Positions 38,741 to 47,695 of a DNA stretch of 64,000 nt are shown here, one piece after another. Numbering within the stretch: the stretch's first letter is position 1; every line of letters starts with the position of its first letter. The notes beneath the pieces are model-generated. The model had not been told where the DNA came from and made no database searches. It saw only the letters and a program-made list of their open reading frames with translations. The position numbers were made by a program, and so were the translations under genes. Source of the stretch: Tahibacter amnicola (GTDB taxonomy: Bacteria; Pseudomonadota; Gammaproteobacteria; Xanthomonadales; Rhodanobacteraceae). The stretch is from the NCBI RefSeq assembly GCF_025398735.1, contig NZ_CP104694.1, positions 2,319,001-2,383,000 of the forward strand, read 5' to 3'.

Positions 38741-39613
38741 TTAGCGACGCCGGCCGGCCGGTCCGGAAGCCGCTCCGCCCTTTGGCGCAGCTTTTTCCGC
38801 GGTGGCAGGCAGTAGCTGTGGGTCCAGCCGGACATCGAACCAGTTGAATCCCCAGTGCACATGCGGCCCGCTGGCGCGCCCCGTCGCGCCCGCGGCGCCC
38901 AGAACCTCGCCCTGCGCCACGGCCTGGCCGACGACGACGTCAATGCGGCTCAGGTGCGCGAAGGCGCTGGTGAGGCCATGGCCATGGTCGACCAGGACGG
39001 TGCCGCCGGTCAGGACCAGGTCTGGATCGGCGAAACTGACGACGCCGCCGGCCGGCGCCTTCACGGGCGTACCGGTTGGCACGGCGATGTCCAGGCCCAT
39101 ATGCGGCGACTTCGGTATGCCGTTATTGACGCGCTGGCTGCCGTAGACGCCGCTGATGCGGCCTTCGGCGGGCCGGGCGAATCCCGCCAGGAAGTCGGTC
39201 CGCGGGTCGTTCCGCTGGCGCGCCTGGGCAACCCGTGCCTGCTCCTCGGCGATCCGCTTCTCGGTCTCCGGATCGGGCGTGACGGTGCGCTGCGGCAGCC
39301 CGTCGACACGTTCGATCGCGTAGCTGCGCTGCGTGACCGCGAGTGCGTGCTCGACCGCTTGGCCGCGGGGCAGTGACACGGATACGACCAGGCGTTCCGG
39401 CGCGTCGCGGGCGATGCCAAACGCAATGACACCGTCCGCGCCGGCGGCCAGTGTGCGGTCGCCGACCTTCACCTGGCTTCCGGCGGGGACGTGGCCCACG
39501 ACGAGCTGCCCCTGTTGCACGGTGTTCGGCAAATCGATGACGCCAGCGTCTGCCCAGGCGCCTGGCGACGTTGCCGCGGCCAAGGCCAGCGCCCATTCCA
39601 CCGGTCGCTTCAT
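38741..39613 (-). CDS. Exported M23-family peptidoglycan peptidase
   Basis: 290 residues. Signal peptide to about 22 (…SPGAWADA). Residues about 25-110 form an Ig-like N-terminal domain. The LytM/M23 domain (about 150-265) has the zinc ligands in HMGLD (HxxxD), the HGHG loop and HVHWG (HxH). It should be an active zinc endopeptidase cleaving peptidoglycan cross-bridges, or an amidase activator if inactive, although the residues look complete. The C-terminal tail is Ala/Gly/Arg-rich. Its start overlaps the end of the dihydroorotase gene by 4 bases, so the two are translated together. Confidence 0.92.
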   Translation of the reverse strand: MKRPVEWALALAAATSPGAWADAGVIDLPNTVQQGQLVVGHVPAGSQVKVGDRTLAAGADGVIAFGIARDAPERLVVSVSLPRGQAVEHALAVTQRSYAIERVDGLPQRTVTPDPETEKRIAEEQARVAQARQRNDPRTDFLAGFARPAEGRISGVYGSQRVNNGIPKSPHMGLDIAVPTGTPVKAPAGGVVSFADPDLVLTGGTVLVDHGHGLTSAFAHLSRIDVVVGQAVAQGEVLGAAGATGRASGPHVHWGFNWFDVRLDPQLLPATAEKAAPKGGAASGPAGRRR

Positions 39614-40944
39614 CGGGCGAATTCCAGCCGCTTGCCCATCTGGCTGTCGTCGAGCTGGCCCTGGTGCCAGGCACGATGGCCGTTGACCCAGGTGGCCGTG
39701 ATCGACGAACGGAACGTGGTGCCTTCAAACGGCGACCAGCCGCAGCGGGACAGCACCTGGTCACGGCTGACCCTGTGCGGGCGGCGCGGATCGACCAGGA
39801 CGAGGTCGGCCCAGTAGCCTTCGCGCAGGAAGCCCCGTTCCTTGACCCGGAACAGGTTCGCCGGTGCATGGCTGGTGCACTCCACGACCCGTTCGAGGCT
39901 CAGCTGGCCGTCGAAATGGCGCTCCAGCGCGCACTGCAGCGCGAACTGCACGAGCGGAAGCCCGGACGGCGCCTTCTCGTAGGGTTGGGCCTTCTCCTCC
40001 AGCGTATGCGGTGCATGGTCGGTGGCCAGGACGTCGATCCGGCCTTCACGGACGGCGGCGATGATGGCGTCGCGGTCAGACGCGGACTTGATGGCCGGGT
40101 TGCACTTGATCTGGTTGCCCAGCGTCGCGTAGTCCTCTTCGCTGTAGTGCAGGAAGTGCATGCAGGTTTCGGCGGTGATGCGCTTGCCCTGCAGCGGTCC
40201 CGGCGAGAACAGGGCCAGCTCGTCGGCGGTCGTGATGTGCAGGACATGCAGTTGCGTCCCGTGTCGTTGCGCCAGGCTGATGGCCAGCCGGGTGGACTTT
40301 ATGCAGGCCTCGCGCGACCGGATGTACGGGTGGCGTCCGACCGGAATCGCGTCGCCGTAGCGTTCGCGCTCGGCAGCCAGGTTGGCCTCGATGGTCGGAG
40401 TGTCCTCGCAATGCGTGACGATGATCGTCGGGGCGTCCCGGAAAATCGCATTGAGCGTATCGGGGTTGTCCACCAGCATGTTGCCGGTCGAGGCGCCCAT
40501 GAAGATCTTGATACCGCAGGCGGCCTTCGGATCCAGCGCGCGGATCACCTCGAGATTGTCGTTGGTGGCGCCGAGGTAGAAGGCGTGGTTGGCCACCGAC
40601 TTCGCCGCGGCGCGGGCGTATTTGTCTTCAAGTGCGTCGAGCGTGGTGGTGGTTGGCTTGGAATTGGGCATCTCCATGTAGCTGGTGATGCCGCCGGCCA
40701 CGGCGGCGCGCGATTCGGTGGCGAAGTCGGCCTTGTATTCCATGCCGGGCTCGCGAAAGTGCACCTGGTCGTCGATCATGCCCGGCAGCAGCCACAATCC
40801 GGTGGCGTCGACCACCGTTTCGTCGGCGCGTCCGCTCAGCCCCGGCGCTATCGTGTCGATCCGGCCGTCGCGGATACGCAGGTCGCTGACGGTGCGCTGG
40901 CCTTCATTGACGAGGAGGGCGTTCTGAATCAGCCAATTCTTCAT
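39610..40944 (-). CDS. pyrC: Dihydroorotase-family amidohydrolase
   Basis: 444 residues. TIM-barrel amidohydrolase; dihydroorotase closes carbamoyl aspartate to dihydroorotate in pyrimidine synthesis. Seen: [20 protein letters not shown] (about 56-75), the carbamylated-Lys region [14 protein letters not shown], the metal-binding His in VTHCED and [11 protein letters not shown], and the catalytic Asp in LATDHAPHT. The usual HxH at the first site reads QVH (His62 kept, first His replaced by Gln). This [10 protein letters not shown] form is typical of the Bacteroidetes-type branch also found in Xanthomonadales. Activity as dihydroorotase is therefore likely but less certain than for a canonical enzyme. 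Confidence 0.85.
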   Translation of the reverse strand: MKNWLIQNALLVNEGQRTVSDLRIRDGRIDTIAPGLSGRADETVVDATGLWLLPGMIDDQVHFREPGMEYKADFATESRAAVAGGITSYMEMPNSKPTTTTLDALEDKYARAAAKSVANHAFYLGATNDNLEVIRALDPKAACGIKIFMGASTGNMLVDNPDTLNAIFRDAPTIIVTHCEDTPTIEANLAAERERYGDAIPVGRHPYIRSREACIKSTRLAISLAQRHGTQLHVLHITTADELALFSPGPLQGKRITAETCMHFLHYSEEDYATLGNQIKCNPAIKSASDRDAIIAAVREGRIDVLATDHAPHTLEEKAQPYEKAPSGLPLVQFALQCALERHFDGQLSLERVVECTSHAPANLFRVKERGFLREGYWADLVLVDPRRPHRVSRDQVLSRCGWSPFEGTTFRSSITATWVNGHRAWHQGQLDDSQMGKRLEFAR

Positions 40945-41209
40945 GGAGAGGGTTCTCTGGCGTCGGGGCCGCGGGTGGGCGATGACGGAACGTAAAATCA
41001 GTCGGCACCGGATCGATACCGCCGGCGCTGAAGGGATGACAGCGTAGCAGCCGCCAGGCCGCCAGCAGCGAGCCGCGCCCCGCCCCGTGGCGTGCGACGG
41101 CGACCCGGGCGTAGTCCGAGCAACTGGGATGATAGCGGCATCGCGAGCCCAGCAGAGGACTGAGCAAGCGCTTGTACATGCCCAGCAAAAGGAGTATTAG
41201 CCGAGACAC
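40904..41209 (-). CDS. yidD: Membrane protein insertion efficiency factor YidD
   Basis: 101 residues from a GTG that gives the family's usual N-terminus ([21 protein letters not shown]); the frame extends upstream without family sequence. The hallmark [12 protein letters not shown] (two Cys) and the [22 protein letters not shown] block are intact. YidD is a small amphipathic inner-membrane protein aiding YidC-dependent insertion. It normally lies between rnpA and yidC near the replication origin; here it overlaps the dihydroorotase start by 41 bases. The C-terminal tail beyond PVP is extended and basic/Pro-rich. Confidence 0.88.
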   Translation of the reverse strand: MSRLILLLLGMYKRLLSPLLGSRCRYHPSCSDYARVAVARHGAGRGSLLAAWRLLRCHPFSAGGIDPVPTDFTFRHRPPAAPTPENPLHEELADSERPPRQ

Positions 41210-41262
41210 TGGCGGCGTGATCCGATGGGGCCAGGCGTTGATCTGGCGAGGATTTCCGGCGG

Positions 41263-41291
41263 TTGCCGGCATTACCGACTTAGGCTATAAC
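41263..41291 (+). promoter_or_regulatory. Promoter of dksA
   Basis: TTGCCG (41263-41268), a 17-base spacer and TATAAC (41286-41291), 32 bases before the dksA start. Good sigma-70 form. Confidence 0.6.
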
Positions 41292-41323
41292 ACGCCGCCG
41301 CCTAGCCACAACGGTGAACGGAA

Positions 41324-42358
41324 ATGGCGAAAAGCACGCGTAGTTCTGCGAAGAAACCTGCTGCGAAGGGGAAAGCCGTAGTCAGCAGCAAGAGCGCGAC
41401 CAAAGCAGTCGCGCCGGCAAAGAACAAGGTTGCAGCCAAGACGACTGCCAAGCCCGTCAAGAAGGCGGCGCCACCGGCCAAGGTGGCAAATGCCGCGAAG
41501 GCGACGAAGGTGGCAAAGGCGGTCAAGCCGGCCCCACCGGCCAGCAAGTCAGTAGTCGCAACGAAATCGGTGAAACCGGCAGCCAAGGCTCCCGCCGCGG
41601 CAGCCAAGTCCGCCAAGCCGACGACGTCGGAACCGGTCACGGCGAAATCCGCCGCCAAGCCCGCTCCTACGGTTTCCAAGCCAGCGCCGGTCGCGGCGCC
41701 AGCAGCATCCGCACCTGCTTCGACACCCAAGTTGGCGGAGCACCCCAAGCCGGCCGCCGCAGCGGGGCCGGCCTCGCAGCCGGCGGTAACGTCGGAGCCC
41801 GTCAAACAAGACACCACCAGCAAATCGACTAAGCAAGTGATTACCGAAGAGTCCAAGAAAGCAAAAGGTAAAGGAGTGATTGCGCCGACCGCGTCCGAGG
41901 CCGGAATCACCATGGAAGGCGGCCGCTACGCTCTTGCGGCAACCACACACATTGACCTTCCGCCGGGCTACCGCCCGTCGTCGGATGAGGAGTACATGAA
42001 TCCCATGCATCTTGCCTTCTTCCGCAACAAGTTGCGGGAGTGGCGGGACCAGCTGGTCGAGGAATCGAAACAGACGATCGACAACCTGCGCGAGGAAGTC
42101 CGCGACATCGGCGACGAAGCCGAGCGGGCGACCCGCGAGACCGAAAACTCCCTGGAGCTGCGTACCCGGGACCGCTATCGCAAGTTGATCGCCAAGATCG
42201 ACAAGGCGCTCAAGCGGATCGAAGAAGGACGCTACGGCTACTGCGAAGAGACCGATGAGGATATCGGCCTGGAGCGTCTGGAGGCCCGTCCTATCGCCAC
42301 GCTGTGCCTTGATGCGCAGGAGCGCTGGGAACACCGCCAGCGCCAGATGGGCGACTGA
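41324..42358 (+). CDS. dksA: DksA-type RNA polymerase regulator with long Lys/Ala-rich N-terminus
   Basis: 344 residues, more than twice E. coli DksA (151). Residues about 222-344 are the DksA core: a coiled coil (FFRNKLREWRDQLVEES…) with the Asp-containing tip (EVRDIGDEAERA) and the zinc-finger region GYCEETDEDIGLERLEARPIATLCLDAQE. The site has only two of four cysteines (Cys307, Cys328); positions 310 and 331 are Thr and Ala, as in Cys-Thr/Cys-Ala DksA variants that may not need zinc. DksA enters the polymerase secondary channel with ppGpp in the stringent response. Residues 1 to about 190 are a histone-H1-like Lys/Ala/Pro tract with no known fold. Own promoter and terminator. Confidence 0.93.
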   Translation: MAKSTRSSAKKPAAKGKAVVSSKSATKAVAPAKNKVAAKTTAKPVKKAAPPAKVANAAKATKVAKAVKPAPPASKSVVATKSVKPAAKAPAAAAKSAKPTTSEPVTAKSAAKPAPTVSKPAPVAAPAASAPASTPKLAEHPKPAAAAGPASQPAVTSEPVKQDTTSKSTKQVITEESKKAKGKGVIAPTASEAGITMEGGRYALAATTHIDLPPGYRPSSDEEYMNPMHLAFFRNKLREWRDQLVEESKQTIDNLREEVRDIGDEAERATRETENSLELRTRDRYRKLIAKIDKALKRIEEGRYGYCEETDEDIGLERLEARPIATLCLDAQERWEHRQRQMGD

Positions 42359-42386
42359 TCACGATCGCATGCACGCCCCTGCAACG

Positions 42387-42413
42387 CCCCGCCTTGAGCG
42401 GGGTGTTGTTTTT
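42387..42413 (+). terminator. Rho-independent terminator of dksA
   Basis: CCCCGC-CTTGA-GCGGGG followed by TGTTGTTTTT, 28 bases after the stop. Confidence 0.85.
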
Positions 42414-42435
42414 CCGGGGTACGGCAGGAGCGGGA

Positions 42436-42870
42436 TCAGGCGGTGAGGGTGGCGCGGGCGTGCTGCTTGATGGTCTGGAGCATGGCGGCAAGGCCGTTCG
42501 ACCGCGTCGGCGACAAATGCTTGGCCAGCCCGATGGCCTCGATGAAACGGGGCTCGGTGGAAACGATCGCGTCGGCCGAACGACCGGAGTACACGCGCAG
42601 CAACAGGGCGATCAGGCCGGTGACGATGGATGAGTCGCTGACCGCCGCGAATTCCAGGCGCCCCGCATCGCCCGACGGTACCAGCCAGACCTGTGACTGA
42701 CAGCCATGCACCTTGTGGGCGTCCGTCTTCCAGGCATCCGGAAATTCCGGCAGCTTGCGGCCGAGGTCGATCAGGTACTGGTAGCGTTCGGTCCAGTCCG
42801 CAAAAAAGGCGAATTCGTCAATGATCGCGTCCTGCGCTGCCTCGGCGGCCATGGCACTGGTTTCGCTCAT
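42436..42870 (-). CDS. sufE: SufE-family sulfur acceptor
   Basis: 144 residues. SufE-like proteins accept sulfane sulfur from a cysteine desulfurase on a conserved Cys; here it lies in [12 protein letters not shown] (about residue 57). The rest ([35 protein letters not shown]) matches the family end to end. No suf or csd partner is adjacent. It overlaps the cysS stop/start by 4 bases, with cysS upstream, pairing a cysteine-using and a cysteine-desulfurating function; whether that is meaningful is open. Confidence 0.9.
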   Translation of the reverse strand: MSETSAMAAEAAQDAIIDEFAFFADWTERYQYLIDLGRKLPEFPDAWKTDAHKVHGCQSQVWLVPSGDAGRLEFAAVSDSSIVTGLIALLLRVYSGRSADAIVSTEPRFIEAIGLAKHLSPTRSNGLAAMLQTIKQHARATLTA

Positions 42871-44252
42871 TGCGACGCCACCCGCCAGCGCGTGCCCTGG
42901 GCGCCATCCTCGATCGTGACACCCATGTCCGCCAGCGTCTTGCGGATCTCGTCGGCCTTGGCGAATTCACGGGCGGCGCGAGCGGCGTTGCGATCGAGAA
43001 TCAGCTGTTCGATGGCCGCCGCGTCGACGCCACTGCTGGCGCCCTGCTTGAACCAGGCTTCGGGCTCGCCGGTGGCAAGGCCGATCATCCGGGCGCAGCC
43101 GAGGAGATCGCGCTTGGCGGCGGCAGCCTGGTCGGTACCGATGGCTTTGCGCGCCGCATCGGCGACGCGCGCCATGATCGCCAGTGCTTCGGGCGTATTG
43201 AGATCGTCGAGCAGGGCGGTCTCGAACTCGGCCGGTACGGCGTCGTGGTCGATCTCGACGGGGACGTCGGCCAGGTCGCGGAGTACGCCATACCAGCCGT
43301 CGAGCGTGGCACGCGCCTGGCGCAGCGCGCCCTCCGACCAGTCCAGCGGCTGCCGGTAATGCGCCTTGAGCAGGACGTAGCGCAGCACTTCCGCGGGATA
43401 GAGTCCCAGCAGCTCGTGCAGCACCACCGTGTTGCCCACCGATTTGGACATCTTCTTGCCGTCCATGGTGAGCATGCCGTTGTGCATCCAGTAACGCGCA
43501 AACACCTTGCCGCCGTGCGCGCAGGTGCTCTGCGCGACCTCGTTTTCGTGGTGCGGGAACTGCAGGTCGACGCCGCCGGCATGGATGTCGATGGTCTCGC
43601 CCAGGTGAGTGGCGCTCATGGCCGAGCATTCGATGTGCCAGCCGGGGCGGCCGATGCCCCAGGGGCTGTCCCAGCCCGGCAGGTCGGGTGTGGAGGGCTT
43701 CCACAGTACGAAGTCCGCGGGATTCTTCTTGTACGGCGCCACTTCGACGCGGGCGCCGGCGATCATGTCTTCCAGCGAGCGGCCGGAGAGATGACCGTAC
43801 TCCGGATAGCTCGATACATCGAACAGCACGTGTGACTCGGCCGCGTAGGCATGGCCGCTGGCGATCAGCTTCTCGCACATCGTGATGATCTGTGGGATGT
43901 GATCGGTCGCGTGCGGCTCGACATCGGGCGCATCGGCGCCGATCCGCCCCATGTCCTCGCGATAGGCAGCGGCGTAACGCTGGGTAATGGTGCCGATCGG
44001 CACGCCGGCTTCGCGTGCGGCGTTGTTGATCTTGTCGTCGACGTCGGTGATGTTGCGGGCGTAGGTGACGTTCGGGAAATGGCGCCGCAGCAAGCGGGCC
44101 AGCAGTCCGAATACCACATACGGCCGGGCGTTGCCGATGTGGACATAGTTGTAGACCGTCGGCCCGCAGACATACAGGGTGACCCGGTCGGGGTTCTGCG
44201 GCGTGAATTCCTCGACCCGGCGGGTCAACGTGTTGTACAGGCGAAAGGTCAT
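42867..44252 (-). CDS. cysS: Cysteinyl-tRNA synthetase
   Basis: 461 residues (E. coli 461). Class I synthetase charging tRNA-Cys. The zinc-ligand Cys lies in [20 protein letters not shown], which also contains the HIGH-type HIGN motif. [13 protein letters not shown] and [15 protein letters not shown] hold further zinc ligands, and KKMSKSVGN is the KMSKS loop. Complete. sufE follows with a 4-base overlap. Confidence 0.97.
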   Translation of the reverse strand: MTFRLYNTLTRRVEEFTPQNPDRVTLYVCGPTVYNYVHIGNARPYVVFGLLARLLRRHFPNVTYARNITDVDDKINNAAREAGVPIGTITQRYAAAYREDMGRIGADAPDVEPHATDHIPQIITMCEKLIASGHAYAAESHVLFDVSSYPEYGHLSGRSLEDMIAGARVEVAPYKKNPADFVLWKPSTPDLPGWDSPWGIGRPGWHIECSAMSATHLGETIDIHAGGVDLQFPHHENEVAQSTCAHGGKVFARYWMHNGMLTMDGKKMSKSVGNTVVLHELLGLYPAEVLRYVLLKAHYRQPLDWSEGALRQARATLDGWYGVLRDLADVPVEIDHDAVPAEFETALLDDLNTPEALAIMARVADAARKAIGTDQAAAAKRDLLGCARMIGLATGEPEAWFKQGASSGVDAAAIEQLILDRNAARAAREFAKADEIRKTLADMGVTIEDGAQGTRWRVASQ

Positions 44253-44485
44253 CGGCGTCGACTCTGAATAAGATGAATAGTCTAGCAGTGCGGGCGGACA
44301 TTCCCAGGTACCCGCCGCCCGCAGGGGAGGCGGTCCGGTCCCGTACGCCTTATCGCAGATTCAGGCTCGGTCAGTTAAATTCTCATTCAAGTCCATGGTG
44401 GAACGCTCCGATCCGGCGCGGAATCAATTCCGTCCACGCGGCCCATGGGTGTGTCGTACCGTTCCTCTGCCTTCCGGAGATCACG

Positions 44486-45022
44486 ATGTCGCGTACGTTG
44501 CTGCTTATCCTCGCCGCCGGGCTCGTCATGAGCCAGACAGTCAGCGCCCAGGAAGACCGGGGTCGCTCCGACGAGGCAGTGCACTACGCCTGGGCCGATG
44601 TGGTCCGCGTCGATCCGATCTATACCTATGAACGTGTCAGCCGCCCCGAGCGCGAGTGCTATGACGAGCGCGTGACCCATCGCGAAGACGGCCGGGGCAA
44701 CAACACCGGCGCTACGGTGCTCGGCGCCATCATCGGTGGCGCGCTGGGCAATCAGGTCGGCAAGGGCGACGGGCGCAAGGCGGCCACCATTGCCGGTGCG
44801 GTCGCCGGCGGCGCCATCGGCAACAGCGCGGCCCGGCGCGATGACCGCACCTACACCAGTACCGAACGCCATTGCCGTGAAGTGGATGGCGGCTACGAAG
44901 AGCGTCGCGTGAACGGCTACGACGTCGAGTACCGTTATCGGGGCGAAACCTACATGTCGCGCCTCGACTACGATCCGGGCGAGCGCATCCGCGTACGGGT
45001 CAGCGTCACGCCGGCCGAGTAA
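44486..45022 (+). CDS. Exported glycine-zipper 2TM-domain protein
   Basis: 178 residues; CGGAGA lies 5 bases before the ATG, and the frame upstream of it is not signal-like. Signal peptide to about residue 22 (…MSQTVSAQ). A glycine-zipper segment (about 78-112, TVLGAIIGGALGNQVGKGDGRK and AATIAGAVAGGAIGNSAARR) is followed by a region resembling SlyB/Rick_17kDa relatives (RHCREVDGGYEERRVNGYDVEYRYRGETY). Such proteins sit in or at the outer membrane; the function is poorly known. No lipobox Cys is present, unlike true 17-kDa antigens. Confidence 0.85.
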   Translation: MSRTLLLILAAGLVMSQTVSAQEDRGRSDEAVHYAWADVVRVDPIYTYERVSRPERECYDERVTHREDGRGNNTGATVLGAIIGGALGNQVGKGDGRKAATIAGAVAGGAIGNSAARRDDRTYTSTERHCREVDGGYEERRVNGYDVEYRYRGETYMSRLDYDPGERIRVRVSVTPAE

Positions 45023-45100
45023 CCGACGGGATGCGGCCGGCAGCCTTGTGTTGGCCGACCCGCCGGGCGTGCGTCGGACGCTGCCGCATATTCCCATGTA

Positions 45101-45130
45101 TTGTTGCGCCGCGGAAAACTTCCGTGTAAT
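45101..45130 (+). promoter_or_regulatory. Promoter of the arginine leader and operon
   Basis: TTGTTG (45101-45106), an 18-base spacer and TGTAAT (45125-45130, 5 of 6). It predicts a start near 45137, about 24 bases before the leader ATG. The spacer contains the dyad CGGAA-AAC-TTCCG (45112-45124), a possible operator. Confidence 0.5.
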
Positions 45131-45160
45131 GATCCCGGCGTCCACCCCACCCGAGGCAGC

Positions 45161-45265
45161 ATGAGCGCGAACTACGCCGACGCCGATATCCTGACCAGCG
45201 CCCGCATGGCTGCTGGCATGACGTCGCGTGCGCGTCGACCGTTCCCGCCATTGCCAGCCGGGTAG
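45161..45265 (+). CDS. Putative arginine leader peptide (34 aa)
   Basis: ATG with GAGG 4 bases upstream, 34 codons, then TAG at 45263-45265. Arginine codons are 15 (CGC), 23 (CGT), 25 (CGT) and 26 (CGA); the last three lie within four positions at 45227-45238, in the stretch SRARRP. The reading frame is too short and too unlike any protein family to be judged as a functional protein. Its placement between a promoter and a terminator ahead of the arg operon, with overlapping alternative RNA stems, marks it as a regulatory leader. I know of no annotated homologue. Confidence 0.65.
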   Translation: MSANYADADILTSARMAAGMTSRARRPFPPLPAG

Positions 45266-45323
45266 GTCGTCGCACTGCATCATCAGTTTCCGACAAAAAC
45301 CCGGCCTTCGCGCCGGGTTTTTT
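45212..45323 (+). promoter_or_regulatory. Putative ribosome-mediated arginine attenuator
   Basis: Four RNA segments. Segment 1, GCUGGCA (45212-45218), pairs with UGCCAGC (45252-45258) of segment 2, looping out the Arg codons. Segment 2's GCCGGGU (45257-45263) pairs with segment 3, ACCCGGC (45299-45305), supported by GUCG (45266-45269) with CGAC (45291-45294). Segment 3 alternatively pairs with segment 4, GCCGGGU (45312-45318), as the terminator. A ribosome stalled on scarce Arg-tRNA would cover segment 1 and free segment 2 for 2:3 antitermination. A ribosome reaching the stop at 45263 would cover segment 2, so 3:4 would terminate. Confidence 0.68.
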
Positions 45324-45327
45324 GTTT
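45295..45327 (+). terminator. Rho-independent terminator (attenuator stem) before argF'
   Basis: AAAAACCCGGC-CTTCGC-GCCGGGTTTTTT then GTTT: an 11-bp stem with a full T run, ending 52 bases before the argF' start and 30 bases after the leader stop codon. Any transcript from the promoter upstream must pass it to express the operon. Confidence 0.88.
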
Positions 45328-45378
45328 GTGGTCCCAAGCCCGGCGAGCGAAGTCCCCCACCTTCTGCCGAGGCTTCCG

Positions 45379-46395
45379 ATGTCACTTCGCCACTTTCTCA
45401 CCACGCAGGATTGGTCACGCGCCGAGCTGGACGCGTTGCTGGACCAGGCCGTCGCCTTCAAGCATTCCCGCTTCGGCCAGCAGCTGGCGGGCAAGTCCAT
45501 TGCCCTGCTGTTCTTCAACCCCTCCATGCGCACGCGCACCAGTTTCGAACTGGGCGCCCATCAGTTGGGCGGGCATGCGGTCGTGCTGGCGCCCGGCAAG
45601 GATGCCTGGCCGATCGAGTTCGACCTGGGCACCGTCATGGACGGCGATACCGAGGAGCACGTCTCCGAAGTAGCCCGCGTTCTGTCGCGCTACGTCGACC
45701 TGATCGGCGTGCGGGCGTTTCCGAAGTTCCAGGACTGGTCAGTGGACCGCGAAGACCGCGTCATCAAGGCATTCGCGAAGTACGCCACGGTGCCGGTGAT
45801 CAACCTGGAAACCATCACGCATCCGTGCCAGGAGCTCGCGCACGTGATGGCGTTGCGTGAGAAATTCGGCAATCTGGACAAAAAGAAATACGTCCTGACC
45901 TGGACGTACCACCCCAAACCCCTCAACACGGCAGTGGCAAACTCGGCGCTCCTGATCGCCACGCGTTTCGGCATGGACGTGACGCTGCTGTGCCCGACGC
46001 CCGAGTACGTACTGGACGAGCGTTACATGGAACTGGCCCGCCAGAACGTTGCCGAGAGCGGCGGTTCGCTGCGGGTGAGCCACGATATCGAGGACAGCTA
46101 CCGCGGCGCCGATATCGTCTACGCCAAGAGCTGGGGCGCGTTGCCGTACTTCGGCCGCTGGCAGGACGAGGCCCCGATCCGCCAGTCGCACAAACATTTT
46201 ATTGTGGACGAGGCAAAAATGGCGCTGACCAACAACGGCGTCTTCAGCCATTGCCTGCCGCTGCGGCGCAATATCAAAGCGACCGACGCCGTAATGGACT
46301 CGCCGGCCTGCATCGCGATCGACGAGGCGGAAAACCGCCTGCATGTGCAGAAAGCCGTCATGGCAGCCTTGGCCCGGCACACGCCTTCGCGCTGA
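45379..46395 (+). CDS. argF': N-acetylornithine carbamoyltransferase (AOTCase)
   Basis: 338 residues from an ATG with GAGG 6 bases upstream; close to Xanthomonas AOTCase (339). It makes acetylcitrulline from acetylornithine and carbamoyl phosphate, replacing ornithine carbamoyltransferase. The carbamoyl phosphate loop is [11 protein letters not shown], with [16 protein letters not shown] and [12 protein letters not shown] further on. The AOTCase-type stretch [31 protein letters not shown] replaces the SMG loop of ordinary enzymes. First structural gene after the attenuator, heading argG, argE' and the rest. Confidence 0.94.
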   Translation: MSLRHFLTTQDWSRAELDALLDQAVAFKHSRFGQQLAGKSIALLFFNPSMRTRTSFELGAHQLGGHAVVLAPGKDAWPIEFDLGTVMDGDTEEHVSEVARVLSRYVDLIGVRAFPKFQDWSVDREDRVIKAFAKYATVPVINLETITHPCQELAHVMALREKFGNLDKKKYVLTWTYHPKPLNTAVANSALLIATRFGMDVTLLCPTPEYVLDERYMELARQNVAESGGSLRVSHDIEDSYRGADIVYAKSWGALPYFGRWQDEAPIRQSHKHFIVDEAKMALTNNGVFSHCLPLRRNIKATDAVMDSPACIAIDEAENRLHVQKAVMAALARHTPSR

Positions 46396-46453
46396 ACGCA
46401 GCCCCTTTATTCAACCCATCCGGCTGCCGCGAAGCGGCCGACAGGAACACGTC

Positions 46454-47659
46454 ATGAGTCAGAAAGATATCGTCTTGGCATTTTCAGGCGGACTGGATAC
46501 CAGTTTCTGCATTCCCTATCTGCGCGAACGCGGCTACACGGTGCACACCGTATTTGCTGATACGGGGGGCGTGGACGCCGAGGAGCGGGCCTATATCGAG
46601 GCGCGCGCCACCGAGCTTGGCGCCGCCAGTCACGTCACGGTCGACGGTGGTCCGGCAATCTGGTCCGGATTCGTCAAACCCTTCGTCTGGGCCGGCGAGG
46701 GATACCAGGGCCAGTATCCGCTGCTGGTGTCCGATCGTTATCTCATTGTCGAAGCCGCCCTCAAACGCTGCGACGAGCTCGGCACGACCCTCATCGCGCA
46801 CGGCTGCACCGGCATGGGCAACGACCAGGTGCGTTTTGACCTTGCGGTGAAAGCCCTCGGCGACTACACCATCGTTGCGCCGATCCGCGAGATTCAGCGC
46901 GAACACAAGGAAGTGCGGGCGTACGAGCAGAAATATCTGGAAGACCGCGGATTTTCGGTGCGCGCCAAGCAGAAGAGCTACACGATCAACGAGAACCTCC
47001 TCGGGCTGACCATGTCCGGCGGCGAGATCGACCGCTGGGAAATTCCCGGGCCGGGCGCGCGCGGCTGGTGCGCACCGCGCTCCGAATGGCCGGCACAGGC
47101 ATTGCACGTGGAAATCGTATTCGAGCAGGGCGAGGCGGTGGCGCTCAACGGAGAGCGCATGGCGGGCCATGCCATCCTCGCCCGGCTCAATACACTGTTC
47201 GCGTCCTACGGTGTCGGGCGTGGGCTTTACACGGGCGACACGACGATCGGCCTGAAAGGCCGCATCATTTACGAGGCGCCCGGCCTGGTTTCCCTGCTCG
47301 CCGCGCATCGCGCGCTGGAAGAGGCCGTGCTGTCGCGGCCGCAGAACCGCTTCAAGCCCGAGATCGCCCGGCGCTGGGTCGAGCTGGTGTATGAGGGCTT
47401 CTACCACGATCCCCTCAAGGCTGACCTGGAAGCCTTCCTGGCCTCCAGCCAGCGCTGCGTCAACGGCACGGTCGTGCTGGAATCCGTGGGCGGAACTGTC
47501 AATGCCGTCGCGGTGCGTTCGCCGCACATACTCAATGCCAAGGGTGCGACGTATGCGCAGTCGGCGGATTGGGGCGTGGCCGAAGCCGAGGGATTCATCC
47601 GTCTCTACGGCATGAGCTCGACGCTGTGGGCTGAAGTCAATCGCGGCCAGGGTGACTGA
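46454..47659 (+). CDS. argG: Argininosuccinate synthase
   Basis: 401 residues; AGGA lies 7 bases before the ATG. Joins citrulline and aspartate with ATP to give argininosuccinate. The N-type ATP pyrophosphatase loop AFSGGLDTS (9-17) is intact, followed by FADTGG and the citrulline/aspartate-binding regions ([14 protein letters not shown]). The gene lies between argF' and argE', 58 and 36 bases away. In the acetylcitrulline pathway its substrate citrulline is released by the product of the next gene. Confidence 0.95.
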   Translation: MSQKDIVLAFSGGLDTSFCIPYLRERGYTVHTVFADTGGVDAEERAYIEARATELGAASHVTVDGGPAIWSGFVKPFVWAGEGYQGQYPLLVSDRYLIVEAALKRCDELGTTLIAHGCTGMGNDQVRFDLAVKALGDYTIVAPIREIQREHKEVRAYEQKYLEDRGFSVRAKQKSYTINENLLGLTMSGGEIDRWEIPGPGARGWCAPRSEWPAQALHVEIVFEQGEAVALNGERMAGHAILARLNTLFASYGVGRGLYTGDTTIGLKGRIIYEAPGLVSLLAAHRALEEAVLSRPQNRFKPEIARRWVELVYEGFYHDPLKADLEAFLASSQRCVNGTVVLESVGGTVNAVAVRSPHILNAKGATYAQSADWGVAEAEGFIRLYGMSSTLWAEVNRGQGD

Positions 47660-47695
47660 GGTGCGGCCGATGCGTACACACGAGGGCAAGTGCCC

